Positions 40,565 through 50,355 are shown, counted from the first letter of the stretch. The stretch: DNA of 64,000 bases from Paraburkholderia caribensis (GCF_002902945.1 NZ_CP026101.1:1302001-1366000), one strand, 5' to 3'. The notes: a model not told the origin generated them from the letters alone. Program-made: numbers and translations.

Positions 40565-43087
40565 ATGCGGGCAGTGTGGTGCGGTTTTGCGTTGGGCGTC
40601 GTGTGGTTGCAGCAGCAGTCCTCGTTGCCGGGCGGGCCGGGTTGGCTCGTGTCGGTCGCCAGCGCCTGCGCGCTGAGTCTGGTGGCGTGGACGGGCTTGC
40701 GGCGCGGCAGCGCGTGGTCCACGCGCGCGGGCTGGTGCGCCGTGCTGTGTGCGGCGGCGTGCTGTGGCTTCGGTTATGCGGCGTGGCGCGCGCAGGCGCG
40801 GCTTGCGTTTGAATTGCCGCATGCGTGGGAGGGGCGCGATATCGCCGTGAGCGGCTGGGTCAAAGGTTTGCCGGCGCGCAGCGCGGACCGTGTGCGTTTT
40901 CTGTTCGTCGTTGAATCCGCTGATGCGGTCGTCCCTCGGTTTCCGCGCACGCTGCAACTATCGTGGATCGCAGATGACGCGCCGCCGCCTGTGCTCGAAC
41001 CGGGTTCACGCTGGCGTTTGGAGGTGCGGCTCAAGCGTGCTCATGGAAACGCGAACTGGGGCGTGCGCGACGCACAAGCCGTGTTGCTCGCGCGCGATGT
41101 TCGGGCGACGGGCTATGTGAGCGCGCCTTCGCGCGCGGTGCGGCTTGCGGGGAGGGCAGGCGGAGCGGGCGTGCTGATCGACGGCTGGCGATCGGCGATC
41201 CGCGCCCGTATTGCCGCCGTGCTCGGCGATGCGCCGCACACGGGAATCGTCGTCGCACTGGCGATCGGCGCGCAGGACGCCGTCAGCGCCGCCGACTGGC
41301 TGCTGATGCGGCGCACGGGCACGAGCCACCTGGTGGCGATTTCCGGTTTGCACATTGGCTTTGTCGCGGGGTTCGCAGGATGGTTGATCGGGTCGTTATG
41401 GCGGCATTCGTTCTTGATCGGACGCGGCTTGCCGTTGCTCGTGCCCGCCCAGAAAGTGGCGATCGTGAGCGGTGCGCTGTTCGCCGCTTTTCATGCGGCC
41501 CTTGCCGGTTTCAATGTGCCCGCGCAACGGGCGTTGTGGATGGCGGGCGTCGTCGCGCTCGCCTATGCCGGCGGACGGCGCGTCGCGCCTTCCGTCGTGA
41601 TCGCGTGGGCGCTGGGGCTCGTGCTGCTGGTCGATCCGTGGGCGGTGGTGTCGGCGGGGTTCTGGCTGTCGTTTGTGGCGGTTGGCGCGATCCTGTTCGC
41701 GATGTCGGGAGCGGTGCGCGTCACGCGAAGCGGAGCGCCCGGCTCGCTAGATGAGGCGCCCGGCGAACGCTCGCTAGTGAGGCGCTGCGCCGATGTGTTG
41801 CGCTCGCGGATCGGCGCGTTGATCGGGCGCGTGCGCAGCGGTGCGCGCGTCCAGTTCGCGGTGACGATCGCGCTCGCGCCGCTGACGGTGTGCTTCTTCT
41901 CGCAGATTCCGCTGATCGGTCCCGTGGCCAATGCGTTCGCGATCCCATGGGTCAGCGTCTTCGTGACGCCTGCAGTGATAGCCGGCATCGCATTGCCCGC
42001 GCCGCTCGATGCGTTCGCTTTTCGCTTCGCGCATCAGTTGCTGGACCTGCTCGCAGCCGGTCTGCAACTGCTGTCCGGCCCGGCATGGACGGTCTGGCAG
42101 TTGCCGCAGCCCGATGCATGGGCGATGGCGTTTGCGGCCGTCGGCGCCGCGTGGTGTCTTGCGCCTGCCGGCTGGCCGTTGCGCTGGGCCGCGCCGCTGA
42201 CGTGGCTGCCGCTGCTCGCGCCGGCATCGGCCGCGCCCGCCGAAGGCGCGTTCCGGCTCACGGCGCTCGACATCGGGCAAGGCTCGTCGATCGTCGTCGA
42301 AACCGCGCATCACACGCTGCTGTTCGATGCCGGGCCCGGGCCCGAATCGACGCACGCGGGCGAGCGGATCGTCGTGCCTTATCTGCAGGCGGCGGGCATC
42401 GCCACGCTCGATACGCTGATCGTCAGTCACGCCGACTCCGACCATTCGGGCGGCGCGCCCGCCGTGCTGGAAGCAATCGAAGTGAGGCAACTGCTGGCGG
42501 GGCTTCCAACAGGCCACGCGCTCTGGCGCGAGGCGGCCGGGAAGGGCGCACAAACGGTCCGCTGCGCGGCGGGCCAGCGCTGGCAGTGGGACGGTGTCGA
42601 CTTCGCGATACTCTGGCCCGACCCCGGTCCCTTGGAAGGCAAGCCCAACGCGCACTGCTGCGTGCTGCGCGTGAGCACGGCGGGCGTTCCCGCGAGCGGC
42701 TCCCGGATTCAAACGCAGGCCGGCAAGCCGACGCCCGTCGTCGCCTTGCTGGCCGCGGACATCGAAGCGCCCGTCGAACGCACGCTGCTCGCGCGCGAGC
42801 CTGCCGCATTGCGCGCGCAGATTCTGCTCGTGCCGCATCACGGCAGCAAGACTTCGTCGACCGAGCCGTTCCTCGACTCTATCGAGCCGTCCATCGCGGT
42901 ATTTCAGGTAGGCTATCGCAACCGGTTTCATCATCCGTACGCGGGCGTGTACGAACGGTATCGGGCGCGCGGCATCGAGCTTTCGCGCAGCGACGAAGAC
43001 GGCGCCGCGCGCATCGAGGCAGGTGGCGCGAGCGTGTCGCTCGAGCGCTTCCGGCAGACACATCGCCGCTACTGGATGGAGCCGTAA
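40565..43087 (+). CDS. comEC: DNA internalisation competence protein ComEC/Rec2
   Basis: An 840-residue polytopic membrane protein forming the channel for single-stranded DNA uptake. N-terminal membrane helices and an OB-like DUF4131 region (to about 200) are followed by the Competence domain (GTSHLVAISGLHIGFVAGFA; FNVPAQRALWMAGVVALAYA) and several more helices. The C-terminal metallo-beta-lactamase domain (about 560-830) begins LDIGQGSSIVVET and has SHADSDHSGG and LVPHHGSKTSS. All expected parts are intact. GGAGG lies 4 nt before the ATG. Whether the organism is naturally competent cannot be judged here. Confidence 0.94.
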   Translation: MRAVWCGFALGVVWLQQQSSLPGGPGWLVSVASACALSLVAWTGLRRGSAWSTRAGWCAVLCAAACCGFGYAAWRAQARLAFELPHAWEGRDIAVSGWVKGLPARSADRVRFLFVVESADAVVPRFPRTLQLSWIADDAPPPVLEPGSRWRLEVRLKRAHGNANWGVRDAQAVLLARDVRATGYVSAPSRAVRLAGRAGGAGVLIDGWRSAIRARIAAVLGDAPHTGIVVALAIGAQDAVSAADWLLMRRTGTSHLVAISGLHIGFVAGFAGWLIGSLWRHSFLIGRGLPLLVPAQKVAIVSGALFAAFHAALAGFNVPAQRALWMAGVVALAYAGGRRVAPSVVIAWALGLVLLVDPWAVVSAGFWLSFVAVGAILFAMSGAVRVTRSGAPGSLDEAPGERSLVRRCADVLRSRIGALIGRVRSGARVQFAVTIALAPLTVCFFSQIPLIGPVANAFAIPWVSVFVTPAVIAGIALPAPLDAFAFRFAHQLLDLLAAGLQLLSGPAWTVWQLPQPDAWAMAFAAVGAAWCLAPAGWPLRWAAPLTWLPLLAPASAAPAEGAFRLTALDIGQGSSIVVETAHHTLLFDAGPGPESTHAGERIVVPYLQAAGIATLDTLIVSHADSDHSGGAPAVLEAIEVRQLLAGLPTGHALWREAAGKGAQTVRCAAGQRWQWDGVDFAILWPDPGPLEGKPNAHCCVLRVSTAGVPASGSRIQTQAGKPTPVVALLAADIEAPVERTLLAREPAALRAQILLVPHHGSKTSSTEPFLDSIEPSIAVFQVGYRNRFHHPYAGVYERYRARGIELSRSDEDGAARIEAGGASVSLERFRQTHRRYWMEP

Positions 43088-43137
43088 CGAAACACCTGCA
43101 GCGCAAGTAAGAACAAATCAGAACGGAGACCGAGCGC

Positions 43138-43932
43138 TTGAAGAACATCATTCATTACTCGCATGCGAACGGCTTCCCGGCGTCCACCTATCGGACGATC
43201 TTCGCCGAACTCTCCGACGACTACGACATGCGTTTCATCGAGCGGATCGGCCATGACGCGCGCTACCCCGTGACGCGCGACTGGCCGCATCTGGTCGACG
43301 AGTTGCTGGATGATATCGGGCGTGCTTACGAGAACCCGGTGTGGCTGGTCGGGCATTCGCTCGGCGGTTATCTCTCGCTGATGGCGGCGCTGAAGAAGCC
43401 GCAATGGGTGCGCGGCGTGGTGATGCTCGATTCGCCCGTCATCGCGGGCTGGCGCAGCAACATGCTGCGTGTGTCGCAGTGGACGGGGCTGGACGAGCGG
43501 CTGTCGCCCGCGGCGGCGACGCGCACGCGGCGCACACGCTGGGGCAGCCGCGACGAGGCATGGCGGCACTTCCACGCGAAGGCCGCGTTCGCGCGCTGGG
43601 ACGAGCGGGTCCTGTCCGACTACATCGACTTCGGCATTCCGCAAGCGGGCGCCGACGGCACGCGGGAACTCGCGTTCGACCGGCAGACCGAGTACCGGAT
43701 CTACAAGACCTTGCCGCATACCTTCGGCGGCCGGCTCGCGCGCGGCGCGCCCGTGCCCGTCGGCTTCGTCGCCGGGACGCGCTCGCGGGAAGTGCGGCAG
43801 GCGGGACTGCACGCCACCCGGCGCATCGCGGGCGAGCATTTCGAGTGGATGGAAGGAAGCCATCTGTATCCGATGGAACGGCCCATCGAAACGGCACGCG
43901 CCGTGCAGAGAATACTGCGCGGGCTCGAATGA
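43138..43932 (+). CDS. Alpha/beta hydrolase
   Basis: A 264-residue alpha/beta-hydrolase-fold protein starting with TTG at 43138 (GGAG about 9 nt upstream; the next sequence KNIIHYSHANGFPASTYRTI is a typical N terminus). The nucleophile elbow is GHSLGGYLS near residue 68; the acid and base are probably the Asp of MLDSPV and the His of EGSHLYPMERP near the C terminus. It follows comEC by 50 nt on the same strand. The substrate is unknown. Confidence 0.88.
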   Translation: MKNIIHYSHANGFPASTYRTIFAELSDDYDMRFIERIGHDARYPVTRDWPHLVDELLDDIGRAYENPVWLVGHSLGGYLSLMAALKKPQWVRGVVMLDSPVIAGWRSNMLRVSQWTGLDERLSPAAATRTRRTRWGSRDEAWRHFHAKAAFARWDERVLSDYIDFGIPQAGADGTRELAFDRQTEYRIYKTLPHTFGGRLARGAPVPVGFVAGTRSREVRQAGLHATRRIAGEHFEWMEGSHLYPMERPIETARAVQRILRGLE

Positions 43933-44152
43933 TTTTCCCCCGTGACGGCATCCCCGTTCGCGAATAAATGAAACGCCCGGGTGCGCTGCGACATAAACCC
44001 GCAACAAACCCGTGGCGGATTTGACGCACGCAACTCGCGAACAGAAATCCATCCTGCATCCATGCGAAAAGCGGCCCTGCGGATGCTCAAATAGAACGCT
44101 CGATCGTCGCGAACGAGCCGCCCCAGGTATGGGCTGGATGCACACGTTCGGG

Positions 44153-44158
44153 TATAAT
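44153..44158 (+). promoter_or_regulatory. Possible pyrG -10 element
   Basis: A perfect TATAAT lies 25 nt upstream of the pyrG ATG, implying a leader of only about 18-20 nt. The -35 region is poor. The initiation region should be checked for pyrimidine-dependent control, which I cannot establish. Confidence 0.35.
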
Positions 44159-44183
44159 CCGTTTTTCCCGCGAGCATCCAGCG

Positions 44184-45845
44184 ATGACCAAATATGTTTT
44201 CGTCACCGGCGGCGTAGTTTCTTCCCTCGGCAAGGGTATTGCCGCCGCTTCCCTCGCCGCGATCCTCGAATCGCGCGGTCTGAAAGTCACCCTCCTCAAG
44301 CTAGACCCCTACATCAACGTCGACCCCGGCACGATGAGCCCGTTTCAACACGGCGAAGTGTTCGTGACGGAAGACGGCGCGGAGACCGACCTCGACCTTG
44401 GCCACTATGAGCGCTTCATCAGCACGAAGATGCGCAAGGCCAACAACTTCACCACGGGCCAGATTTACGAATCGGTGATCCGCAAGGAACGCCGCGGCGA
44501 TTATCTCGGCAAGACGGTGCAGGTCATTCCGCACATCACGAACGAAATCCAGGCATTCGTCGAGCGCGGCGCGGCATCCGCGACGTGCGGCGAGCCGGAT
44601 GTCGCCATCGTCGAAGTGGGGGGCACGGTCGGTGACATCGAATCGCTGCCGTTCCTCGAAGCCGCGCGTCAGATGAGCCTGCGCATGGGCCGTAACAGCG
44701 CGTGCTTCGTGCACCTGACGCTGGTGCCGTTCATCGCCACCGCGGGCGAACTGAAGACCAAGCCGACGCAGCACAGCGTGCAGAAGCTGCGCGAAATCGG
44801 TATCTATCCGAACGTACTGCTGTGCCGCGCCGACCGCCGTATTCCCGACGACGAGCGCGCGAAAATCTCGATGTTCTCGAACGTCCCGGAAGACGCCGTG
44901 ATCTCGGTGTGGGACGTCGACAGCATCTACAAGATTCCGCAGATGCTGCACGACCAGGGCCTCGACGAACTGATCTGCGAAGAGCTGAAGCTGACGGCCA
45001 AGCCGGCAGATCTGTCGATGTGGTCGGGCCTCGTCGAGAAGCTCGAAAACCCGAAGAGCGAAGTGACGATCGGCATGGTCGGCAAGTACGTCGAATTGAC
45101 GGAGTCGTACAAGTCGCTGATCGAAGCGTTGCGCCATGCGTCGATCCACACGTCGACCAAGGTCAACATCGAATACATCGATTCCGAAGAGGTGGAAGAA
45201 CACGGCGTCGACAGCCTCAAGCATCTGGATGCCGTGCTGGTGCCGGGCGGTTTCGGCCGTCGCGGCACGGAAGGCAAGATCAAGGCGATCCGCTACGCAC
45301 GCGAAGCGAAGGTGCCGTATCTCGGCATCTGTCTCGGCATGCAGCTCGCCGTGATCGAATTCGCGCGCGACGTGGTTGGCCTGAAGGATGCGAACAGCAC
45401 GGAATTCGACCCGGAAACGCCGAATCGCGTGGTCGCGCTGATTACCGAGTGGTACGACCGCGACGGTAAGGTCGAGAAGCGTACGGAAGAATCTGATCTG
45501 GGCGGTACGATGCGCCTCGGTTCGCAGCGCTGCCCGATCAAGCCGGGCACGATGGCTGAAGAGATCTACGGCAAGGATGTGAACGAGCGTCACCGTCACC
45601 GTTATGAAGTCAATAACCGCTTCGTGCCCCAGCTCGAAGCGGGCGGCCTTATCATCAGCGCCCGTACTCCGAGCGAAGATCTACCGGAAATGATGGAACT
45701 GCCGCGTTCGATGCACCCGTGGTTCGTCGGCGTTCAGTTCCACCCCGAATTCACGTCGACGCCGCGCGACGGACACCCGCTCTTCAAGGCATTCGTCGAA
45801 GCGGCGCGCGCCCATCGCGAAGCGAGCGTCGAGGAGAAAGTATGA
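44184..45845 (+). CDS. pyrG: CTP synthase
   Basis: A 553-residue enzyme aminating UTP to CTP with glutamine nitrogen and ATP. The N-terminal synthase domain (MTKYVFVTGGVVSSLGKGIAAAS) has the P-loop-like SLGKG and the DPYINVDPGTMSPFQHGEVFV block; the C-terminal class I glutaminase domain has the nucleophile Cys in LGICLGMQLA and the His/Glu pair in GVQFHPEFTS. The stop codon overlaps the kdsA start (ATGA), so pyrG and kdsA are co-translated. Order pyrG-kdsA-eno-ftsB is widely conserved. Confidence 0.98.
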   Translation: MTKYVFVTGGVVSSLGKGIAAASLAAILESRGLKVTLLKLDPYINVDPGTMSPFQHGEVFVTEDGAETDLDLGHYERFISTKMRKANNFTTGQIYESVIRKERRGDYLGKTVQVIPHITNEIQAFVERGAASATCGEPDVAIVEVGGTVGDIESLPFLEAARQMSLRMGRNSACFVHLTLVPFIATAGELKTKPTQHSVQKLREIGIYPNVLLCRADRRIPDDERAKISMFSNVPEDAVISVWDVDSIYKIPQMLHDQGLDELICEELKLTAKPADLSMWSGLVEKLENPKSEVTIGMVGKYVELTESYKSLIEALRHASIHTSTKVNIEYIDSEEVEEHGVDSLKHLDAVLVPGGFGRRGTEGKIKAIRYAREAKVPYLGICLGMQLAVIEFARDVVGLKDANSTEFDPETPNRVVALITEWYDRDGKVEKRTEESDLGGTMRLGSQRCPIKPGTMAEEIYGKDVNERHRHRYEVNNRFVPQLEAGGLIISARTPSEDLPEMMELPRSMHPWFVGVQFHPEFTSTPRDGHPLFKAFVEAARAHREASVEEKV

Positions 45846-46696
45846 AACTGGGCGATTTCGAAATCGGCCTCGACAGGCCGTTTTTCCTGATCGCTGGCAC
45901 CTGCGTCGTCGAGTCTGAACAGATGACGATCGACACGGCCGGCAAGCTGAAGGAAATCTGCGCGAAGCTGAAAATTCCGTTCATCTACAAGTCTTCTTAC
46001 GACAAGGCCAATCGCAGCAGCGGCAAGTCGTTCCGTGGCTTGGGAATGGATGAGGGTTTGCGCATTCTGTCCGAAGTGAAGCGTCAACTCGGCCTGCCCG
46101 TTCTGACCGACGTTCACAGCGAACACGAGATCGAGCAGGTGGCCTCCGTGGTCGACGTGCTGCAAACGCCTGCGTTCCTGTGCCGCCAGACGGACTTCAT
46201 CCACGCGTGCGCGCGTTCGGGCAAGCCCGTCAACATCAAGAAGGGCCAGTTCCTCGCGCCGCACGACATGAAGAACGTGATCGACAAGGCGCGTGACGCC
46301 GCGCGTGAAGCGGGTCTGTCGGAAGACCGCTTCATGGCGTGCGAGCGCGGCGTGTCGTTCGGCTATAACAACCTCGTGTCCGACATGCGCTCGCTCGCGA
46401 TCATGCGTGAAACGGGCGCGCCCGTCGTGTTCGACGCGACCCACTCGGTGCAGTTGCCGGGCGGGCAGGGCACGAGTTCGGGCGGCCAGCGCGAATTCGT
46501 CCCGGTGCTGGCGCGTGCCGCCGTCGCCACGGGCATCGCGGGTCTGTTCATGGAAACCCATCCGAATCCGGCTGAGGCGAAGTCGGACGGTCCCAATGCC
46601 GTGCCATTGCATCGCATGGCCGATCTGCTCGAGACGCTGTTGACCCTCGATCAGGCCGTGAAGCGCACGCCGTTCCTCGAGAACGATTTCAACTGA
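45842..46696 (+). CDS. kdsA: 3-deoxy-D-manno-octulosonate 8-phosphate synthase KdsA
   Basis: A 284-residue TIM-barrel enzyme condensing phosphoenolpyruvate and arabinose-5-phosphate for the Kdo of lipopolysaccharide. The start at 45842 has GAGGAG upstream and the N terminus MKLGDFEIGLDRPFFLIAGT; upstream in-frame sequence belongs to pyrG in another frame. Substrate-binding blocks KSSYDKANRSSGKSFRG, VLTDVHSEHEIEQV, DFIHACARSGKPVNIKKGQF and FDATHSVQLPGG are all present. The N-rather than C-type residue in the metal region suggests the metal-independent class, but this is tentative. Confidence 0.97.
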   Translation: MKLGDFEIGLDRPFFLIAGTCVVESEQMTIDTAGKLKEICAKLKIPFIYKSSYDKANRSSGKSFRGLGMDEGLRILSEVKRQLGLPVLTDVHSEHEIEQVASVVDVLQTPAFLCRQTDFIHACARSGKPVNIKKGQFLAPHDMKNVIDKARDAAREAGLSEDRFMACERGVSFGYNNLVSDMRSLAIMRETGAPVVFDATHSVQLPGGQGTSSGGQREFVPVLARAAVATGIAGLFMETHPNPAEAKSDGPNAVPLHRMADLLETLLTLDQAVKRTPFLENDFN

Positions 46697-46834
46697 TGCA
46701 GCCACGCGCGCTTCGCCGCTGTCCGGCGTGCGCGCGTGCTCCAACCCGATGGTCGTCGAACGCGTCCGGACGCGTGCTGTCGAAGTGAGCCGGACGTCTC
46801 AACTTAAGAATTCATCGTCATTTCAGAGGAAACC

Positions 46835-48118
46835 ATGAGTGCTATCGTAGATATCATCGGTCGCGAGATTCTCGATTCGCGAGGCAACCCCACCGTCGAA
46901 TGCGACGTGCTGCTCGAATCGGGCACGATGGGCCGCGCGGCTGTGCCGTCGGGCGCATCCACGGGCTCGCGGGAAGCGATCGAACTGCGCGACGGCGAAG
47001 CTGGCCGCTACAGCGGCAAGGGCGTGCTGAAGGCCGTCGAGCACATCAACACCGAAATCTCCGAAGCGATCATGGGCCTCGACGCTTCCGAGCAGGCCTT
47101 CCTCGACAAGACGCTGCTCGAACTCGACGGCACCGACAACAAGTCGCGCCTCGGCGCGAACGCGATGCTGGCTGTCTCGATGGCCGTCGCGAAGGCGGCG
47201 GCTGAAGAAGCCGGCCTGCCGCTGTACCGCTACTTCGGCGGTTCGGGCGCGATGCAACTGCCCGTGCCGATGATGAACATCGTCAACGGCGGCGCGCACG
47301 CGAACAACAGCCTGGACATCCAGGAATTCATGATCGTCCCCGTCAGCCAGCCGACGTTCCGCGAAGCGCTGCGCTGCGGCGCCGAAGTGTTCCACGCGCT
47401 GAAGAAGATCCTGTCGGATCGCGGCATGAGCACGGCCGTGGGCGACGAAGGCGGCTTCGCGCCGAACTTCGGCAGCAACGACGAATGCCTGTCGACCATC
47501 CTGCAAGCCATCGAAAAAGCCGGCTACCGCGCTGGTGAAGACGTGCTGCTCGCGCTCGACTGCGCCGCCAGCGAGTTCTACCACGACGGCAAGTACCAGC
47601 TCGCGGGCGAAGGCCTGCAACTGTCGTCGTCGGAATTTGCCGATTACCTCGGCGCGCTCGCGGATAAATTCCCGATCGTGTCGATCGAAGACGGCATGCA
47701 CGAAAGCGACTGGGAAGGCTGGAAGATTCTCACCGACAAGCTCGGCAAGAAAATCCAACTGGTCGGCGACGATCTGTTCGTGACGAACACGCGCATCCTG
47801 AAGGAAGGCATCGAAAAGGGCATCGCGAATTCGATCCTGATCAAGATCAACCAGATCGGCACGCTGACGGAAACCTTCGCAGCGATCGAAATGGCCAAGC
47901 GCGCGGGCTACACGGCCGTGATCTCGCACCGCTCGGGCGAAACGGAAGACTCGACCATCGCAGACATCGCGGTCGGTCTCAACGCGGGTCAGATCAAGAC
48001 GGGCTCGCTGTCGCGCTCGGACCGTATCTCGAAGTACAACCAGCTGCTGCGCATCGAGGAAGATCTCGGCGATATCGCCAGCTATCCGGGCAAGTCGGCG
48101 TTCTACAACCTGCGTTGA
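46835..48118 (+). CDS. eno: Enolase
   Basis: A 427-residue glycolytic enzyme interconverting 2-phosphoglycerate and phosphoenolpyruvate; also a likely RNA-degradosome component. Family blocks are complete: GREILDSRGNPTVECDV, SGASTGSREAIELRDG, GDEGGFAPN, ALDCAASEFY, the Mg-binding SIEDGM and GDDLFVTN, the catalytic Lys in ILIKINQIGTL, and HRSGETEDS. GAGG lies 7 nt upstream of the ATG. It is 138 nt from kdsA. Confidence 0.98.
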   Translation: MSAIVDIIGREILDSRGNPTVECDVLLESGTMGRAAVPSGASTGSREAIELRDGEAGRYSGKGVLKAVEHINTEISEAIMGLDASEQAFLDKTLLELDGTDNKSRLGANAMLAVSMAVAKAAAEEAGLPLYRYFGGSGAMQLPVPMMNIVNGGAHANNSLDIQEFMIVPVSQPTFREALRCGAEVFHALKKILSDRGMSTAVGDEGGFAPNFGSNDECLSTILQAIEKAGYRAGEDVLLALDCAASEFYHDGKYQLAGEGLQLSSSEFADYLGALADKFPIVSIEDGMHESDWEGWKILTDKLGKKIQLVGDDLFVTNTRILKEGIEKGIANSILIKINQIGTLTETFAAIEMAKRAGYTAVISHRSGETEDSTIADIAVGLNAGQIKTGSLSRSDRISKYNQLLRIEEDLGDIASYPGKSAFYNLR

Positions 48119-48181
48119 ACGCCCTCGAATGAGCCGGATTGACGCGAGTAAGTGACGCTTGATGTCAACAAACCCGTCTCA

Positions 48182-48248
48182 ATAACCGTTAAACCGGTTA
48201 TGCTTCGCTACTGATTCACCCTACCGCCCTGCGTAAAGCGCAGGGCGG
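48182..48248 (+). other. Two inverted repeats in the eno-ftsB gap
   Basis: ATAACCG-ttaaac-CGGTTAT (48182-48201) and CCGCCCTGCG-taaag-CGCAGGGCGG (48224-48248, near-perfect 10-bp stem) lie in tandem in the 157-nt gap. Neither has a T-run. The second would form a stable hairpin 27 nt before the ftsB start; the first could be an operator. Confidence 0.45.
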
Positions 48249-48275
48249 CGCACATTCAACCCTGCAATTCACTTC

Positions 48276-48704
48276 ATGCGGCTTGTCACCGTCGTTCTGC
48301 TCGTCCTGCTGGTGCTGATCCAATACCCTCTATGGTGGGGCCATGGCGGCTGGCTGCGCGTGCACGAATTGCAGCAGGAACTGGCGCAGCAACTGAAAAA
48401 GAACGCGGACGCGAAGGAGCGCAACGAGCGCATCCAGGGTGAGGTGCAGGATCTGCAGAACGGCACGGCCGCCGTCGAAGAGCGCGCGCGCTACGAAATG
48501 GGCATGGTCAAGGACAGCGAGGTGTTCGTGCAGTTCGTGTCGCCGAACGCGCCGTCGCCGGCGGCGAACGCGCCGCAGTCGAACACGTCGACACGCGGGC
48601 AGATCACGGGCGCGCCGTTGCGGGTGGTGCCCAATCCGGAATCGCGCGCGAAGCCGGATCGCAAGCACGCGAAAAAGGATGCGAAGGAGAAGAAGCCGGG
48701 TTGA
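48276..48704 (+). CDS. ftsB: Cell division protein FtsB
   Basis: A 142-residue bitopic division protein of the FtsQLB complex. A single N-terminal membrane helix (LVTVVLLVLLVLIQYPLWW, about 3-21) is followed by a leucine-zipper-like coiled coil (LQQELAQQLKKNADAKERNERIQGEV) and the conserved EERARYEMGMVKDSEVFVQ segment. A Pro/Ser/Ala- and Lys-rich C-terminal tail from about 95 makes it longer than the usual 90-105 residues. Location after eno is typical. Confidence 0.94.
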   Translation: MRLVTVVLLVLLVLIQYPLWWGHGGWLRVHELQQELAQQLKKNADAKERNERIQGEVQDLQNGTAAVEERARYEMGMVKDSEVFVQFVSPNAPSPAANAPQSNTSTRGQITGAPLRVVPNPESRAKPDRKHAKKDAKEKKPG

Positions 48705-48740
48705 CGGCTGGTGCAGAGGTGCCAGTTGGGCAGGCTCATG

Positions 48741-48775
48741 AAAAAGGCGCGGTTCGAAATGAACCGCGCCTTTTT
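48741..48775 (+). terminator. Intrinsic terminator after ftsB
   Basis: AAAAAGGCGCGGTTC-gaaat-GAACCGCGCCTTTTT is a perfect stem with a T-run 36 nt after the ftsB stop; its symmetry also fits the convergent lipoprotein gene. Confidence 0.9.
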
Positions 48776-48829
48776 ATTTGGCGGGACGAAACGCGGGCGG
48801 CCGTTCGGGCAGTCAGGCCCGGGTGATGC

Positions 48830-49213
48830 TCACCAGCCCCAACCCCAGCCCGGCGCATAGCCGTAGCCGATGCCCGTGCCCCAGCCGTGCCCCCATCCGC
48901 CGCTGTAGTAGCTGCCGTACACGGAGACGGGCGGCGCGGCGTAGCGCGAATACGCCTGCGCGGCGGCGTCGGCGGCCATGGCCTGGTTCTGCTCGGCCAT
49001 CACCTGCCTGTCGATCGCGTCGTAGCGGGCGCGTTCTTCCGGTGTGAGCGGCTGCGCCGTCGTGGCGATGCCCGACTGATCCGCAGGAAGGCGGCTGTAA
49101 ATGGGCGATGGGCCGGGCGGGTCCATCATGCAGCCCGACAGCGCCGCCGCGCCCGCAACGAGAACGAGCGCCGCTATGCGGTGTGCAGGTTGGAACAGCG
49201 AAGGGGCATTCAT
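48830..49213 (-). CDS. Small lipoprotein with Gly/Tyr/Trp-rich tail
   Basis: A 127-residue predicted lipoprotein of unknown function. GGAGG lies 5 nt before ATG 49213. The signal sequence ends in a lipobox LSGC with Cys28; the mature protein has a short helical region (LTPEERARYDAIDRQVMAEQ) and ends in aromatic-glycine repeats (GGWGHGWGTGIGYGYAPGWG). It is 129 nt downstream of hslO on the same strand. Confidence 0.82.
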   Translation of the reverse strand: MNAPSLFQPAHRIAALVLVAGAAALSGCMMDPPGPSPIYSRLPADQSGIATTAQPLTPEERARYDAIDRQVMAEQNQAMAADAAAQAYSRYAAPPVSVYGSYYSGGWGHGWGTGIGYGYAPGWGWGW

Positions 49214-49342
49214 ATCGACCTCCATCGGTCGGATACCTAAGCAAATCGTTGGCCGGAAATCACGCGGCCGCCAGTATCCGATGATACCGCGCCGTCGTCG
49301 CCCGCCCGCAGCGGCGGGCAAAGCGACGCGGACGTTCCGGCT

Positions 49343-50293
49343 TCAGTGCCGCTGTTCGGCAGCGGGCGCCACTCCCTGTGAGAGCCCGCTCGCGACAAAA
49401 AGTTGCGCCACGTCGACCGGGTCGAATTCATAGCGCTGATTGCAATACTCGCAGTGAATTTCGACGTGGCCACGCTCTTCGATCACGCTGTCCACTTCTT
49501 CGCGGCCCAGCATTTTCAGCATATTGCCGACCCGCGCACGCGAGCACGTGCACTCGAAGCGGGTTCGCGTCGGCTCGAAATGCTGGACGTTTTCCTGCCA
49601 GAACAGGCGCCGGAACAGCGTATTCGGGTCTTCCGCGAGCATTTCGTCCTGTGACAGCGTGCTGCCGAGCGTGCACAGGCGATCCCACGTATCGGCGTCG
49701 ATCTCGCCCGGATGCGGGACGATGCCGCCGTCGCCGGGGAGCTTCTGCAGCAGCATGCCGACCGCGCGCTCATTGTTCGCAGCAAGCCACATACGCGTGT
49801 CGAGCTGCTCCGAATGATGCATGTAGTGCTCGAGCACTTGCGCCATCGACCTGAGCGGCCCGTTTTCGTCAGAAAGCGGCACGATGCCCTGATAAGGCTG
49901 CTGACCGGGAACCTTGTTCTTCGGATCGAGCGTGATCACGCAACGGCCGTGGCCGCCCGGATTGACGAGATCGACCAGCGTCAGGTCGTCGGCGATCAGG
50001 TGGGCGGCATCGCCGGAGAACTTGGCCGTGGCACGCATCGACAGGTCCGAATTGCACTGCACGACGAGCATCTTCACGGGGCCGTCGCCGAAGATCTGCA
50101 TGATCAGCGTGCCGTCGAACTTCAGATTCGCCGACAGCAGCGCGCACGCCGCCATCATCTCGCCGAGCACGTTGCGCACGGGCGCCGGATAGCTTCTGCG
50201 CGTCAGGACTTCCTGCCACGTGTTGCTCAGCGAAACGATCTCGCCGCGAACGGGCGCCGCGCTGAACATGAATTTCTGCAACTGGTCACTCAC
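49343..50293 (-). CDS. hslO: Redox-regulated chaperone Hsp33
   Basis: A 316-residue holdase activated by oxidation. The N-terminal substrate-binding domain includes EIVSLSNTWQEVL and the GDG/NPGG blocks. The C-terminal zinc centre uses CTC (RFECTCSRARVGNML) and CEYC (EIHCEYCNQRYEF), the CxC-CxxC pattern that releases Zn when oxidised. It is 62 nt downstream of the gamma-carbonic anhydrase gene and probably co-transcribed with it. Confidence 0.95.
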   Translation of the reverse strand: MSDQLQKFMFSAAPVRGEIVSLSNTWQEVLTRRSYPAPVRNVLGEMMAACALLSANLKFDGTLIMQIFGDGPVKMLVVQCNSDLSMRATAKFSGDAAHLIADDLTLVDLVNPGGHGRCVITLDPKNKVPGQQPYQGIVPLSDENGPLRSMAQVLEHYMHHSEQLDTRMWLAANNERAVGMLLQKLPGDGGIVPHPGEIDADTWDRLCTLGSTLSQDEMLAEDPNTLFRRLFWQENVQHFEPTRTRFECTCSRARVGNMLKMLGREEVDSVIEERGHVEIHCEYCNQRYEFDPVDVAQLFVASGLSQGVAPAAEQRH

Positions 50294-50355
50294 AACTTTT
50301 CCTCGGTCGAACCGCGCGGTGGGAAGGCCGCGCGTGGCGCGCCGTGCGGTCGGCC

